Assembly (NCBI GenBank): GCA_023144715.1
Contig: JAGLFC010000045.1
Coordinates: 1-16,651 of the forward strand
Direction of reading: 5' to 3'
Source: Gammaproteobacteria bacterium
GTDB lineage: Bacteria; Pseudomonadota; Gammaproteobacteria; GRL18
DNA length: 16,651 nucleotides
A program made the position numbers and the translations under genes. This document shows, in pieces, positions 1 to 7,419 of the stretch (positions within the stretch are counted from its first letter, which is position 1; each line of letters starts with the position of its first letter). The notes beneath the pieces were generated by a model. It was not told the DNA's origin. It ran no database searches and saw only the letters and a list, made by a program, of their open reading frames with translations.

Positions 1-1
1 T

Positions 2-1081
2 CAAGATTCAGGTCAAGATCAGCAAGTAGTTACTCAGGATCAAGCACATGGGCCTGATAGTCATACTCAAGAAGTGAATAATTGCCTTTTAGAGCCTGAT
101 GAAGGTGACCATGATGAAATGAATGAAGACATTGCAGAACAACTTCAATTTATGGGAGAAGAAGAAAAGTTAGCACGTGATGTTTATGTTTATTTAGATG
201 CACTTTGGGATACTAATGTGTTTATTAATATCTCAAAAGCAGAACAAATGCACATTGATTCTGTTAATACGTTTTTAGAGGCTTATAATATTCCTAATTT
301 GGCTTCTGATGAATACGGTGTTTTTACCAATCCTGATTTACAAGAATTATATGATTCTCTTATTGCTAAAGGTCGTTTATCACCTACGGATGCTTTTATG
401 GTCGGTGCGTTAGTTGAAGAAGTTGATATTAAAGATTTATTAGATATTTTAGCAGAGATCAATGATCCAGCCATGATTCAAATGTATACAGGACTGTTAG
501 AAGGTTCTTATAATCATTTACGTGCATTTGTTAAACAATTGGATTCATTAGGTGTTTCTTATCGTTCTCAGGGTGTGTTAACTCAGGCACAAGTTGACAC
601 AATCTTAGCAGGTGAAAATTTACAGGTTACATTAAATTCAGCAGAAACAGTGGATGCCGAAGGCATATCAACACCTTCTGAAAGTTGTTTTATCAGTGAA
701 ATGTCTGCAAATTCTCATGTTGTTAGAAATGGTATCCGCTTTAATCCTACCGACCATATTAATTTATCATCCAGTGTTCGAGCAAATATAGACGATCAGG
801 GTAAAAATGCACAATTGGTTGCAGTGGCTAATTATACCCCTGAATCAGGAAATTCTTCTTTCTTTATGAGAGATCAAGAGTCATGGGTGGCTTGGGATGG
901 GCGTATGACCTCTCTGAGTTATGCAGAACAGGTTAATCTTGAAGATGAACAACGCCTAGAAATATTTAGTGGCAATTTAGGCACAAATAAAGGACAGTAT
1001 GTTATTTATTCAGGCTATGTATTGGATGATGGCAGTGTGACGTATACGACTGATCCTATGCGTTTTAATGTTCAAGATTAG
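2..1081 (+). CDS. DUF2202 ferritin-like domain protein, 5' end missing
   Basis: The reading frame is open to the left edge, so the true start lies outside the window. The GTG at 74 is internal or at best an alternative start; the 24 residues before it are rich in Gln, Asp and Ser, like a linker after a signal peptide. Counting from GTG 74, residues about 20-160 match the DUF2202 ferritin-like fold: EEKLARD (E31), AEQMH (E57, H60), ALVEEVDIKDL (E115/E116) and YNHLRAF (H148), which are the expected metal-ligand positions of a four-helix bundle. Residues about 200-335 form a second, probably beta-rich domain I cannot name, ending with a YVIYSGYVLDDGSVTY stretch. The biochemical role of DUF2202 is not established; iron or other metal binding is inferred. 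A strong terminator follows at 1109-1139, then a secreted Gly-rich protein and a sensor kinase on the same strand. Confidence 0.85.
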   Translation, partial: QDSGQDQQVVTQDQAHGPDSHTQEVNNCLLEPDEGDHDEMNEDIAEQLQFMGEEEKLARDVYVYLDALWDTNVFINISKAEQMHIDSVNTFLEAYNIPNLASDEYGVFTNPDLQELYDSLIAKGRLSPTDAFMVGALVEEVDIKDLLDILAEINDPAMIQMYTGLLEGSYNHLRAFVKQLDSLGVSYRSQGVLTQAQVDTILAGENLQVTLNSAETVDAEGISTPSESCFISEMSANSHVVRNGIRFNPTDHINLSSSVRANIDDQGKNAQLVAVANYTPESGNSSFFMRDQESWVAWDGRMTSLSYAEQVNLEDEQRLEIFSGNLGTNKGQYVIYSGYVLDDGSVTYTTDPMRFNVQD

Positions 1082-1108
1082 TCATTTTATTATTAATGCA
1101 ATATAAAG

Positions 1109-1139
1109 TAGGAAGGTAGTATTGCCATCCTATTTTTTT
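1109..1139 (+). terminator. Intrinsic terminator or attenuator between DUF2202 gene and Gly-rich gene
   Basis: Arms 1109-1118 (TAGGAAGGTA) and 1123-1132 (TGCCATCCTA) pair over ten positions with one A-A mismatch and one T-G wobble, around a 4-nt loop, and are followed by seven T residues (1133-1139). The T-run runs directly into the GGGAG ribosome site (1140-1144) of the next gene. No room remains for a promoter between terminator and gene, so partial read-through or attenuation is likely. Confidence 0.7.
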
Positions 1140-1152
1140 GGGAGTTTTATGT

Positions 1153-1485
1153 ATGTTATGCTGTACAAAACGAATGATTACAACATTAAGTAGTACTATT
1201 GTCTGCTTATTATTTTTAAATATCAGTGCCGCAGAAGAATTAGATTTGAACTATAATCATAATCATAGTTATCAAAATAATGGCAATAGTTCAGATGGTT
1301 TTAGAAGTATGGGGGCTGATGGCAAAAAAAATATGCAAGATGCCAGTGAAAGAAATAGAAGGCGAGCGGAACAAAAAGGTCAAGGCAAGGGTGAAGGCAA
1401 AGGAAATGGTAAAGGTGGTGGCGGTGGTCAGGGTGGAGGACAGGGCGGTGGTAGAGGTAAAGGAAGAAATAATCAGAGTTTGTAA
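1153..1485 (+). CDS. Small secreted Lys/Gly-rich protein, unknown function
   Basis: I choose the ATG at 1153 because GGGAG at 1140-1144 lies 8 nt before it; an in-frame TTG at 1138 lies inside the terminator T-run and has no ribosome site. The 110-residue product starts with a positively charged, then hydrophobic stretch (about residues 8-25, ending LLFLNISAAEE), which looks like a signal peptide cut after SAA. The mature part is polar, with His/Asn-rich NYNHNHSYQNN, then a basic NRRRAEQ segment, then an almost pure Gly/Lys/Gln tail of GKG, GGG and GGQ units. It resembles no family I recognise; the tail is low complexity and probably disordered. It ends 2-5 nt before the EnvZ-like kinase gene, so the two are very likely co-transcribed and translationally coupled. 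A role as a periplasmic partner or signal for that kinase is only inference. Confidence 0.7.
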   Translation: MLCCTKRMITTLSSTIVCLLFLNISAAEELDLNYNHNHSYQNNGNSSDGFRSMGADGKKNMQDASERNRRRAEQKGQGKGEGKGNGKGGGGGQGGGQGGGRGKGRNNQSL

Positions 1486-1490
1486 ATGTG

Positions 1491-2810
1491 ATGCCTAAAA
1501 CATTATTTGCTAGAATTACTCTCACTTTTTCATTATTGCTTTTTATTTTTGTATTCTTGGCAAGCAGTGTTATTTTTTATTATATTATGACTCCTATGGC
1601 ACGTCAGTCAGCCTCTCATCTTGCTGCTCTCGTTGCGTTATCATCACAAACATGGGTTGAATTACCACCAGACACTCGCCAAGATTTTGAGTTAGAACTC
1701 AAACATCAACATGGTATTATGCTTAGTAGTCATGAACAAAATTTTCAAATCATTTCAGTCAATACACCATTCTTTTATTATTTTAAACATGAACTCCAAC
1801 AACATTTAGGGAATGATGTCCAAGTTTTAGAGGAATATCAACCTGATTTTTGGATTTGGGTAAAAGTACCCATTGCCACACGCATTCTTTATGTGGGGTT
1901 TTCACATGATATTGTGGGGCCTAATCCACCAATTGTATTTTTTACTTTAATCATTTTGGGTTCATTATTGGTGATTATTAGCTCACTTGTGTTAGTGTCT
2001 TATTTAGTGCGCCCCATCAATAATTTATTAGTGGCTACCAAGCAAATAGGACAGGGTACTTCTCCAGACCCTTTAGTTGAAACAGGGCCTCAAGAATTAG
2101 TCCAATTAACACAAAGTTTTAATACTATGAATGGGCAAATTCAGGAATTATTAAAAAATAGAACCGTATTACTTGCTGGAATTTCTCATGATTTACGTAC
2201 ACCGATTGCAAGAATTAGACTGGCAATAGAAATGCTTGATGAACAACAAGATCAATTTTTAGTAGAAAGTATTAATAATGATTTAGAAGATATGAATGAA
2301 TTGATTCAACGCACTTTAGATTTTTCTAAAGGTTTAGAAGTCAATTCTGAACAATGTCAACACATCGATCTTTATCACTATTTAAAAGATTATATTCAAG
2401 TCCATCCCTACCATTCGCTTATTTTATTCGAGGTCACCAAGCAAGATATCACTCATGAAGCATTATTATCTTTACCACTGGGTGTGTTGGAACGCATTTT
2501 AAATAATCTCTTGGAAAATGCGTTTCATTATAGTCACCAACAAATGATGACCATTAAATTAGAGTATCAAAAAAAGGTGTGTCGTATTCATATACAAGAT
2601 CAAGGAGTGGGCATTCCTGAGGATCAATTGAAAATGGTATTTCAGCCTTTTTATCGACTGGAAGCATCCAGAAATACTCAGACAGGGGGGAGTGGTTTAG
2701 GTTTGGCAATTGTTCAGCAATTGTGTCAAGCACATGGCTGGACAATACAATTAAAAAATAGAAAAACAAAGGGACTTGAAGCAATTTTATCATTACAGAT
2801 GCTCAATTAA
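1491..2810 (+). CDS. EnvZ-like sensor histidine kinase
   Basis: Inner-membrane sensor kinase of the EnvZ/RstB type, 439 residues against about 450 for EnvZ. Counting from the GTG at 1488, a first membrane segment spans 12-33 and a periplasmic domain about 34-147; the second membrane segment spans 150-173. HAMP runs 174-225 (LVRPINNL), and the dimerisation domain carries the phospho-accepting H234 in AGISHDLRTP. The N box is LNNLLENAFHYS (338-349), G1 is DQGVGIP (371-377), the F box is around 385-389, and G2 is GGSGLGLAI (400-408). The HAMP-to-H box stretch is strikingly EnvZ-like. ATG 1491 is chosen, but GTG 1488 (better spaced from a weak CAGAG) is equally possible. No OmpR-type regulator lies beside it in the window; it may lie left of the DUF2202 gene or elsewhere. 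The final codons overlap the convergent regulator gene by 4 bp. Confidence 0.9.
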   Translation: MPKTLFARITLTFSLLLFIFVFLASSVIFYYIMTPMARQSASHLAALVALSSQTWVELPPDTRQDFELELKHQHGIMLSSHEQNFQIISVNTPFFYYFKHELQQHLGNDVQVLEEYQPDFWIWVKVPIATRILYVGFSHDIVGPNPPIVFFTLIILGSLLVIISSLVLVSYLVRPINNLLVATKQIGQGTSPDPLVETGPQELVQLTQSFNTMNGQIQELLKNRTVLLAGISHDLRTPIARIRLAIEMLDEQQDQFLVESINNDLEDMNELIQRTLDFSKGLEVNSEQCQHIDLYHYLKDYIQVHPYHSLILFEVTKQDITHEALLSLPLGVLERILNNLLENAFHYSHQQMMTIKLEYQKKVCRIHIQDQGVGIPEDQLKMVFQPFYRLEASRNTQTGGSGLGLAIVQQLCQAHGWTIQLKNRKTKGLEAILSLQMLN

Positions 2811-3427
2811 AATTGCTTCGATTGCAACGCTGTTTTTACCAATTCAGCAACAGAGCGAACCGCCATTTTTTCCATCATTCTTGCTCTATGGACTTCAACG
2901 GTTTTAATACTGACATTGAGTTCAATAGCAATGACTTTATTTGGTTTACCATCAGTGACTCGTTTCATCACTTCTTTTTCTCTAGGGGTTAATGCCGCAA
3001 TTCTTTTATCAATGGATTGATCATGAAGAAAGGATTGGAGAATTTCATTATTGCGTTTAAGTCCTCTTTGTACCGAATCTAAAAGGAGTTGATCATTAAA
3101 GGGCTTTTCAATAAAATCAAATGCACCACGCTGTAATGCTCTGACGGCCATAGGCACATCACCATGCCCTGTAATAAAGATAAGTGGTAATTTAATATCA
3201 CGTATTTGCATTTCTTCTTGTGCTTCCAAACCACTCATGCCAGGCATTCGCACATCCATGATAATACAGCCTTGTTCACCCTTATATTTTTCAAAAAATT
3301 CATCAGCATTAATAAAGGTATGAACGATAATACCAATAGATTCTATTAACCAAGCTGTTGAACGTCTGACGGCTTCATCATCATCGACAATAAAAACAGT
3401 CATATCTTGGCAGTTGCTATTTGTCAC
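2807..3427 (-). CDS. FixJ/TtrR-type response regulator
   Basis: A 206-residue two-domain response regulator. The receiver domain (about 8-122) has the acidic pocket VDDDE (15-18), phospho-acceptor D58 in IIMDVRMPGMSG, T86 in IFITGHGD and K108 in FIEKPF. A LuxR/NarL-type helix-turn-helix follows (about 143-200: LTPREKEVMKRVTDGKPNK, then IKTVEVHRARMMEKM). This is the FixJ/TtrR/TodT layout, so phosphorylation should promote dimerisation and promoter binding. The start is a GTG with a strong GAGGAA site 7 nt before it, 30 nt after the stop of the kinase gene, so kinase and regulator form one leftward operon and are the natural cognate pair. TtrR is the closest named relative by layout, but no tetrathionate reductase genes lie here, so I give no symbol. 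Its stop overlaps that of the EnvZ-like gene. Confidence 0.9.
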   Translation of the reverse strand: MTNSNCQDMTVFIVDDDEAVRRSTAWLIESIGIIVHTFINADEFFEKYKGEQGCIIMDVRMPGMSGLEAQEEMQIRDIKLPLIFITGHGDVPMAVRALQRGAFDFIEKPFNDQLLLDSVQRGLKRNNEILQSFLHDQSIDKRIAALTPREKEVMKRVTDGKPNKVIAIELNVSIKTVEVHRARMMEKMAVRSVAELVKTALQSKQF

Positions 3428-3457
3428 TTATTGTTTCCTCTATGCTTGAGTTGATTT

Positions 3458-5353
3458 TTATTGTTTGGTCGGTAGGGTAAAACAAAAGGTTGCCCCTTTT
3501 TCTGTATTATTATGTGCGTATAACTTACCATCATGTGTTTCAATAATTGAGCTACTAATAGAAAGTCCCATGCCCATACCACTGGATTTAGTGGTAAAAA
3601 AAGGATTAAAAATACGTTTGAGCGTATCTTCACTGATCCCTTCACCACTGTCAATAACACACAGTTCAATTACATGCTTATTCGCCTGTCGAGTGCTGAT
3701 AAGAATAGATGGTGAATCATTGTCCTGCATTGCTTCCAATGAATTTTTTAGTAAATTAACTAAGACCTGTTCAATTTGAATAATATCTGCTAATACGGGA
3801 GGAAGCTGTTGTTCAAGTTCTAGTGTTAACCGTGTATTTGTTTTTTTAAGCTGACTCTCTAAAAAGCCTGTCACTTCATTAACAAGATGGTTAATATCAC
3901 TATACGTTTTATGAGATTCTCCTTTACGTACAAAACTGCGTAAACGACGGATAATACTATCAGCACGTTCTGCTTGTTGTACGGTTAATTTTAAAGCATT
4001 GAGAATTTCATCAGGCTTATCAGTCCCCATATTAATACGCCGTATACAACCTGACACATAAGTATTGATGGCTGATAAAGGTTGATTTAATTCATGAGCC
4101 AAACCAGAAGCCATTTCTCCCATGGTACTCAGTCGTGCGACATGAGCTAAATCAGCCTGATGGTTCATGACTTGTTCTTGTGCCAATTGTCGCTCATTAA
4201 TTTCTTGTTCCAATGATTCCTTTGATAGAGTGAGCCGTTTGTTTAAGTCTTTTGCAGAACGTATATGTAAAATGAGTACAATGACTAATAAGCCAATAAT
4301 CATTAAACTGACCCAATACAGTATTTTAGAGTAAATACTTCTTGGTTCAATGACAACATGGGTAATAATTTCGGGTGAAAAATAGTCTAAATTCATTAAT
4401 ATTTGATAGTTTTTTGTCGTTCCCCAATGATATTGTTTGAAAAAATAAAGGTTTTCTTCTAATGTATTTTCAGGTGAATCCAGTAATAAAGCCGCCACTT
4501 GGTTGCCCAATGTTTCATTAATAAACCATGATTGAGCCATTGCCCATTCAGGGATGAGTTCAGAACTATGTAAAAAAGGGGATTGCCCACTTTTACGAGG
4601 ATTAATTAAGCGTAATTTATGTAATATATCGTTATTAAAGTATTCTTCCATTAATCCAGCTTTCGCAATTAAAGCATCAATTTGATGATTTTTTAATAAA
4701 TTGATTAACCGATAAGGATCGGTATTGGTATCAATATAATGTCTTTTTTGGGTGTTTAATTGATGTTTATTAAGAAACTTTTTTAAAAAAAGATCAGAAT
4801 TTGAAAATTTATCATTTAAAGAGGTTAATTTTTTATTTTTTAAATCATTTAAACGAATAATATTAGAATTATCGGCTAATGTATAAACTGATAAGCCTTC
4901 ATAAGAAATGTATTGATTAGAATGCTGTGTACGACGAGTTAATAAATGAAAAATATCATATTGTTCGGAAAAAATAAGATAATTAATGGCATCACAAATA
5001 ACAAAATCGAGTTTATCATCATATAAATATTGATCAATTTCTTCTATGTCCAAAAAGAGAGGAGAAAAATAGTAATCAGGGTGTTGATTGAGACGATCAA
5101 AGGTTTGTTTCCAAGGTGAATTTTCTAATTTTATAGAAGCAGATTGACTTAAAATTCCGACTAATAGTTCTTTTTTTTCTTTTATGGGTGTAATAAAAAG
5201 TGGTTCTTGTGTGATCTGTTGACGAATAATTGTATCACCATAGCCCGCATAAATAGTGGGTATGGATATAAAATATACACAGAATAAAAGAATAATGGAT
5301 TGGGTGATTCTGCTTTTAAACAGTATTATTGTTCTTATCACACTATTTTCCAA
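3458..5353 (-). CDS. TtrS-like sensor histidine kinase with periplasmic PhnD-type binding domain
   Basis: A 631-residue membrane sensor kinase. An N-terminal membrane segment or signal (about 13-36) is followed by a periplasmic PhnD-like solute-binding domain (about 60-335), a second membrane segment (343-364), a coiled-coil linker (365-405), the HisKA domain with H420 in GLAHELNQPLSAI and the HATPase domain (N537 in VNLLKNSLEAM, D568 in IDSGEGIS, G-rich MGMGLSIS 592-600). This order matches TtrS, the tetrathionate sensor, and related sensors of small anions. The ligand cannot be read from the sequence. The place where PhnD-type sensors usually carry a TNPxHY-like motif reads ICDAINY (119-125). 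The start given is TTG without a visible ribosome site; the GTG at 5341, behind GGAAAATA, is a credible alternative. The response regulator gene follows after 30 nt. Confidence 0.88.
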   Translation of the reverse strand: MENSVIRTIILFKSRITQSIILLFCVYFISIPTIYAGYGDTIIRQQITQEPLFITPIKEKKELLVGILSQSASIKLENSPWKQTFDRLNQHPDYYFSPLFLDIEEIDQYLYDDKLDFVICDAINYLIFSEQYDIFHLLTRRTQHSNQYISYEGLSVYTLADNSNIIRLNDLKNKKLTSLNDKFSNSDLFLKKFLNKHQLNTQKRHYIDTNTDPYRLINLLKNHQIDALIAKAGLMEEYFNNDILHKLRLINPRKSGQSPFLHSSELIPEWAMAQSWFINETLGNQVAALLLDSPENTLEENLYFFKQYHWGTTKNYQILMNLDYFSPEIITHVVIEPRSIYSKILYWVSLMIIGLLVIVLILHIRSAKDLNKRLTLSKESLEQEINERQLAQEQVMNHQADLAHVARLSTMGEMASGLAHELNQPLSAINTYVSGCIRRINMGTDKPDEILNALKLTVQQAERADSIIRRLRSFVRKGESHKTYSDINHLVNEVTGFLESQLKKTNTRLTLELEQQLPPVLADIIQIEQVLVNLLKNSLEAMQDNDSPSILISTRQANKHVIELCVIDSGEGISEDTLKRIFNPFFTTKSSGMGMGLSISSSIIETHDGKLYAHNNTEKGATFCFTLPTKQ

Positions 5354-5666
5354 CAGTAAGGCTATATTAAATTTCCATTGTATTGTAATCTATTCTATTT
5401 TATATTTCTGTAAAATATAAACAATTTAAAGACTCAATTGAAAAAAAGTGATATTGATACCAAAATCCATAATGAATGAAAGATTCAATCGCTTGTTTTA
5501 AAGATAACTGTTTATTTCACAATAATAATTATATTTTTTAGTGTAAAATGATCGTTAAATCTTCTCCTAATGTTAGAATTTATGCCTATTTATCATATTG
5601 TGTCAAAGTGATAAGGCGAGAAGAATTATTTTGTATCAATCACTTAGCTTATCAGGACTACTAATA
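5354..5666. other. Divergent intergenic region between TtrS-like operon and unknown gene
   Basis: About 313 nt very rich in A+T and without a convincing gene. It must hold the promoters for the leftward kinase-regulator operon and the rightward unknown gene, but no clear -35/-10 pair stands out. One perfect 9-bp inverted repeat (5399-5407 with 5413-5421, TTTATATTT and AAATATAAA, 5-nt gap) lies 46-68 nt before the kinase start and could be an operator or simply AT-rich sequence. I find no FNR-type box here. Confidence 0.5.
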
Positions 5667-6221
5667 ATGAGAATGAAATCAAAATGGGGTAAAAATTCTA
5701 AACAGCGTAGTGTTGCAGATAATGCCAGTGCGGCCGCTTTTATTGCTTGGAGAATTGCTCAAGATGCCTTGCTTGATTTAGAAAGTGAAGATTATCAAAC
5801 GGATAGCTTAAAGCAACGTATGGATGTTGTGGTTGAATTTGTTATTTTTTTAGCACATTTAGCGGATCGTATTACTTATGAACGCATGTCCGCTGAAGAA
5901 AGAGAAGAATTTGTGGTCACTATGGTACAACATCTTGCTCGTACCCATCAGGCCAGTATGGAAGATATTGATGGAGTAAAAGACTATAAAGAAGATTTTA
6001 TTCAGCTTGTGAATGAACGTATGAGTGATTATTCTGAAATGCCTTATGAAGAAGGTGAACCCAGTTTTGTAATGCGTCGTTATCTGGGTACAAAAGTGCA
6101 AGATGTTATGGGAGAACGCCACAATAAATGGATAGAAACACAGGTGTTAGAAATTAATGCTCCTACAGCCATCAAGCAACTCAATAAAGCGATTAATGAT
6201 CTGTATAAACCTGCTTTTTAA
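5667..6221 (+). CDS. Hypothetical alpha-helical cytoplasmic protein
   Basis: I do not recognise this family. I choose ATG 5667 because AGGA (5653-5656) lies 10 nt before it; the frame stays open to a TTG at 5598, but those 23 codons have no ribosome site. The 184-residue product has no signal peptide or membrane segment. It looks almost wholly helical, begins with a basic segment (MRMKSKWGKNSKQR), then has an Ala-rich helix (NASAAAFIAWRIAQDALLDLE), an acidic and charged middle (RMSAEEREEFVVTMVQHLAR) and an acidic region near MPYEEGEPSF. It contains no cysteine-rich or nucleotide-binding motif. A Crp/Fnr-type regulator gene follows after 73 nt on the same strand, perhaps separated by a weak hairpin at 6224-6251, so co-transcription is possible but not certain. 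Confidence 0.75.
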   Translation: MRMKSKWGKNSKQRSVADNASAAAFIAWRIAQDALLDLESEDYQTDSLKQRMDVVVEFVIFLAHLADRITYERMSAEEREEFVVTMVQHLARTHQASMEDIDGVKDYKEDFIQLVNERMSDYSEMPYEEGEPSFVMRRYLGTKVQDVMGERHNKWIETQVLEINAPTAIKQLNKAINDLYKPAF

Positions 6222-6223
6222 AT

Positions 6224-6251
6224 TAAAAACTTAGCAATTTTTATTTTTTTT
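6224..6251 (+). terminator. Possible weak terminator after hypothetical gene
   Basis: A 6-bp all-AT stem (TAAAAA 6224-6229 with TTTTTA 6238-6243, 8-nt loop) is followed by eight T residues (6244-6251). The stem is too AT-rich to terminate efficiently, so read-through into the Crp/Fnr gene is plausible. Confidence 0.3.
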
Positions 6252-6294
6252 AGTCATTTTTTTTAAATAAAACCATGGTATAAAGGGTGTTATT

Positions 6295-7047
6295 TTGGCG
6301 TTAAACTTGCTCTTTCATAAAGAAATTCGTGATCACCATTTATTTAAAGATTTTTCTGATGAATCTTTTCAGTATATTTTACAAACTTCAGGGATACTCT
6401 CTCTAAGAAAAAATGAAGTTCTTTTTAAATGCAGTGATATTGCTAAACACTTTTTTTTACTTCGTTCAGGACAAATTACCTTATTTCAAACCTCACTTGA
6501 GGGGAATGAAAAAGTAGTGAACATTATTCAATTAGGTGAGACATTTTGTGAAGCCAATATGTTTATAGAAAGTTATTATCACTCAATGAATGCTAAAGCA
6601 AGTCATGATTCCGAGGTGTTTTATTTTTCATTGGATATTTTTAAATCACAATTATCCTATACAAATAAATCTTGTCTAGCCATGATGGCAGAAATGAGTC
6701 ATCGCTTAAAAATGCAAACCCAAGAAATTATTGATCTTTCTATTCATGATGCACAATACCGTTTAGTCCATTATCTTTTAGAAAATTGCTCTCAGATAGA
6801 GGATCCATTCCAGTGTCAACCGACACTTAAATTATCAATGACGAAATCCATTTTAGCATCACGCCTCTCTATTACACCTGAAACTTTTTCTAGAATTTTG
6901 ACACGCTTAAAAAAACAAGCACTGATTACTATTAAAGATGATGTTATTTTTTTAATTAATTATGATGAATTAGTGAAACAGGTTGGTTATTGTGTGGAGA
7001 AAAAATCTAAAGTGACGATTAATGAACCATTACGTTTTATTGCTTAA
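6295..7047 (+). CDS. Crp/Fnr-family transcriptional regulator (DNR-like, no Fe-S cysteines)
   Basis: A 250-residue regulator. A cyclic-nucleotide-binding-type beta roll (about 20-125), a dimerisation helix (126-150) and a Crp-type winged helix (about 150-222) are visible. The DNA-reading helix reads ITPETFSRILTRLK (193-206); its E196, S199 and R200 are spaced as in FNR, which predicts binding to a TTGAT-N4-ATCAA-like site. The N-terminal cysteine cluster that holds the FNR iron-sulfur centre is absent (the first Cys is C46), so oxygen sensing by that route is excluded. The layout resembles DNR/NNR regulators, which sense nitric oxide through haem, but the ligand here is not known. The TTG start is supported by AAAGGG (6282-6287) 7 nt upstream; the nearby ATG runs into a stop after two codons. 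Confidence 0.88.
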   Translation: MALNLLFHKEIRDHHLFKDFSDESFQYILQTSGILSLRKNEVLFKCSDIAKHFFLLRSGQITLFQTSLEGNEKVVNIIQLGETFCEANMFIESYYHSMNAKASHDSEVFYFSLDIFKSQLSYTNKSCLAMMAEMSHRLKMQTQEIIDLSIHDAQYRLVHYLLENCSQIEDPFQCQPTLKLSMTKSILASRLSITPETFSRILTRLKKQALITIKDDVIFLINYDELVKQVGYCVEKKSKVTINEPLRFIA

Positions 7048-7056
7048 ATAAAAAAA

Positions 7057-7099
7057 AGCCCCTTACATACTCATCATTATAGAAGTAATATAAGGGGCT
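7057..7099 (-). terminator. Intrinsic terminator, strongest on the minus strand
   Basis: A perfect 9-bp G/C-centred stem (AGCCCCTTA 7057-7065 with TAAGGGGCT 7091-7099). Read leftward it extends by one G-U and two A-U pairs and is followed by a run of U (complement of A 7051-7057). Read rightward the tail is only AAAAAGTTTTT, so it is a weaker stop for the Crp/Fnr-type gene. It may serve both directions. Confidence 0.7.
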
Positions 7100-7385
7100 A
7101 AAAAGTTTTTGCCATTTAATACCAACACATTAAGGTATAAACAGCCAGTGATTAATGCTCAAGAGCAAGGAGATCGTAATCTGTTAAACACTATATCAGT
7201 AAAACAACCAAATAATATTGGAGAGTAAAACTATTATTCGGCTTAATTAATATAAAGCATTAATCGTGCCATACTATAATAAAAGTAGATAAATTATATT
7301 TTATTTATAATATATAATGGGTTATTTTTTTTGGCATGATAATTGATTTTATTATTATTGTGCGAAATTTCAAATTTAAAACGAC

Positions 7386-7419
7386 ATATCGTATTATTAT
7401 TTTTAATGAATAACGATAT
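7386..7419 (-). terminator. Possible hairpin downstream of folK
   Basis: A 7-bp stem (ATATCGT with ACGATAT), AT-rich and with a loop of about 20 nt, lies 9 nt past the folK stop. Read leftward it is followed by GTCGTTTTAAATTT, a short U-rich tail. Weak on its own. Confidence 0.3.

Noticed and set aside
283..474. Minus-strand ORF of 63 codons inside the DUF2202 gene
   Set aside because: Shadow of a gene that has strong family motifs; no ribosome site or recognisable product.
1280..1525. Alternative-frame ORFs on both strands over the Gly-rich gene
   Set aside because: Low-complexity DNA leaves several frames open. Only the 1153 frame has a ribosome site and signal peptide.
3458..5353. Firm ttrS/ttrR naming and a tetrathionate respiration locus
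   Set aside because: The architecture fits but no ttrA, ttrB or ttrC gene is present, so the ligand cannot be assigned.
5598..5666. In-frame N-terminal extension of the unknown helical protein from TTG 5598
   Set aside because: No ribosome site precedes the TTG, whereas ATG 5667 has AGGA at 10 nt.
7336..7413. Small plus-strand ORF of about 25 codons in the noncoding region
   Set aside because: No ribosome site, AT-biased composition and no similarity to a known small protein; overlaps a hairpin.
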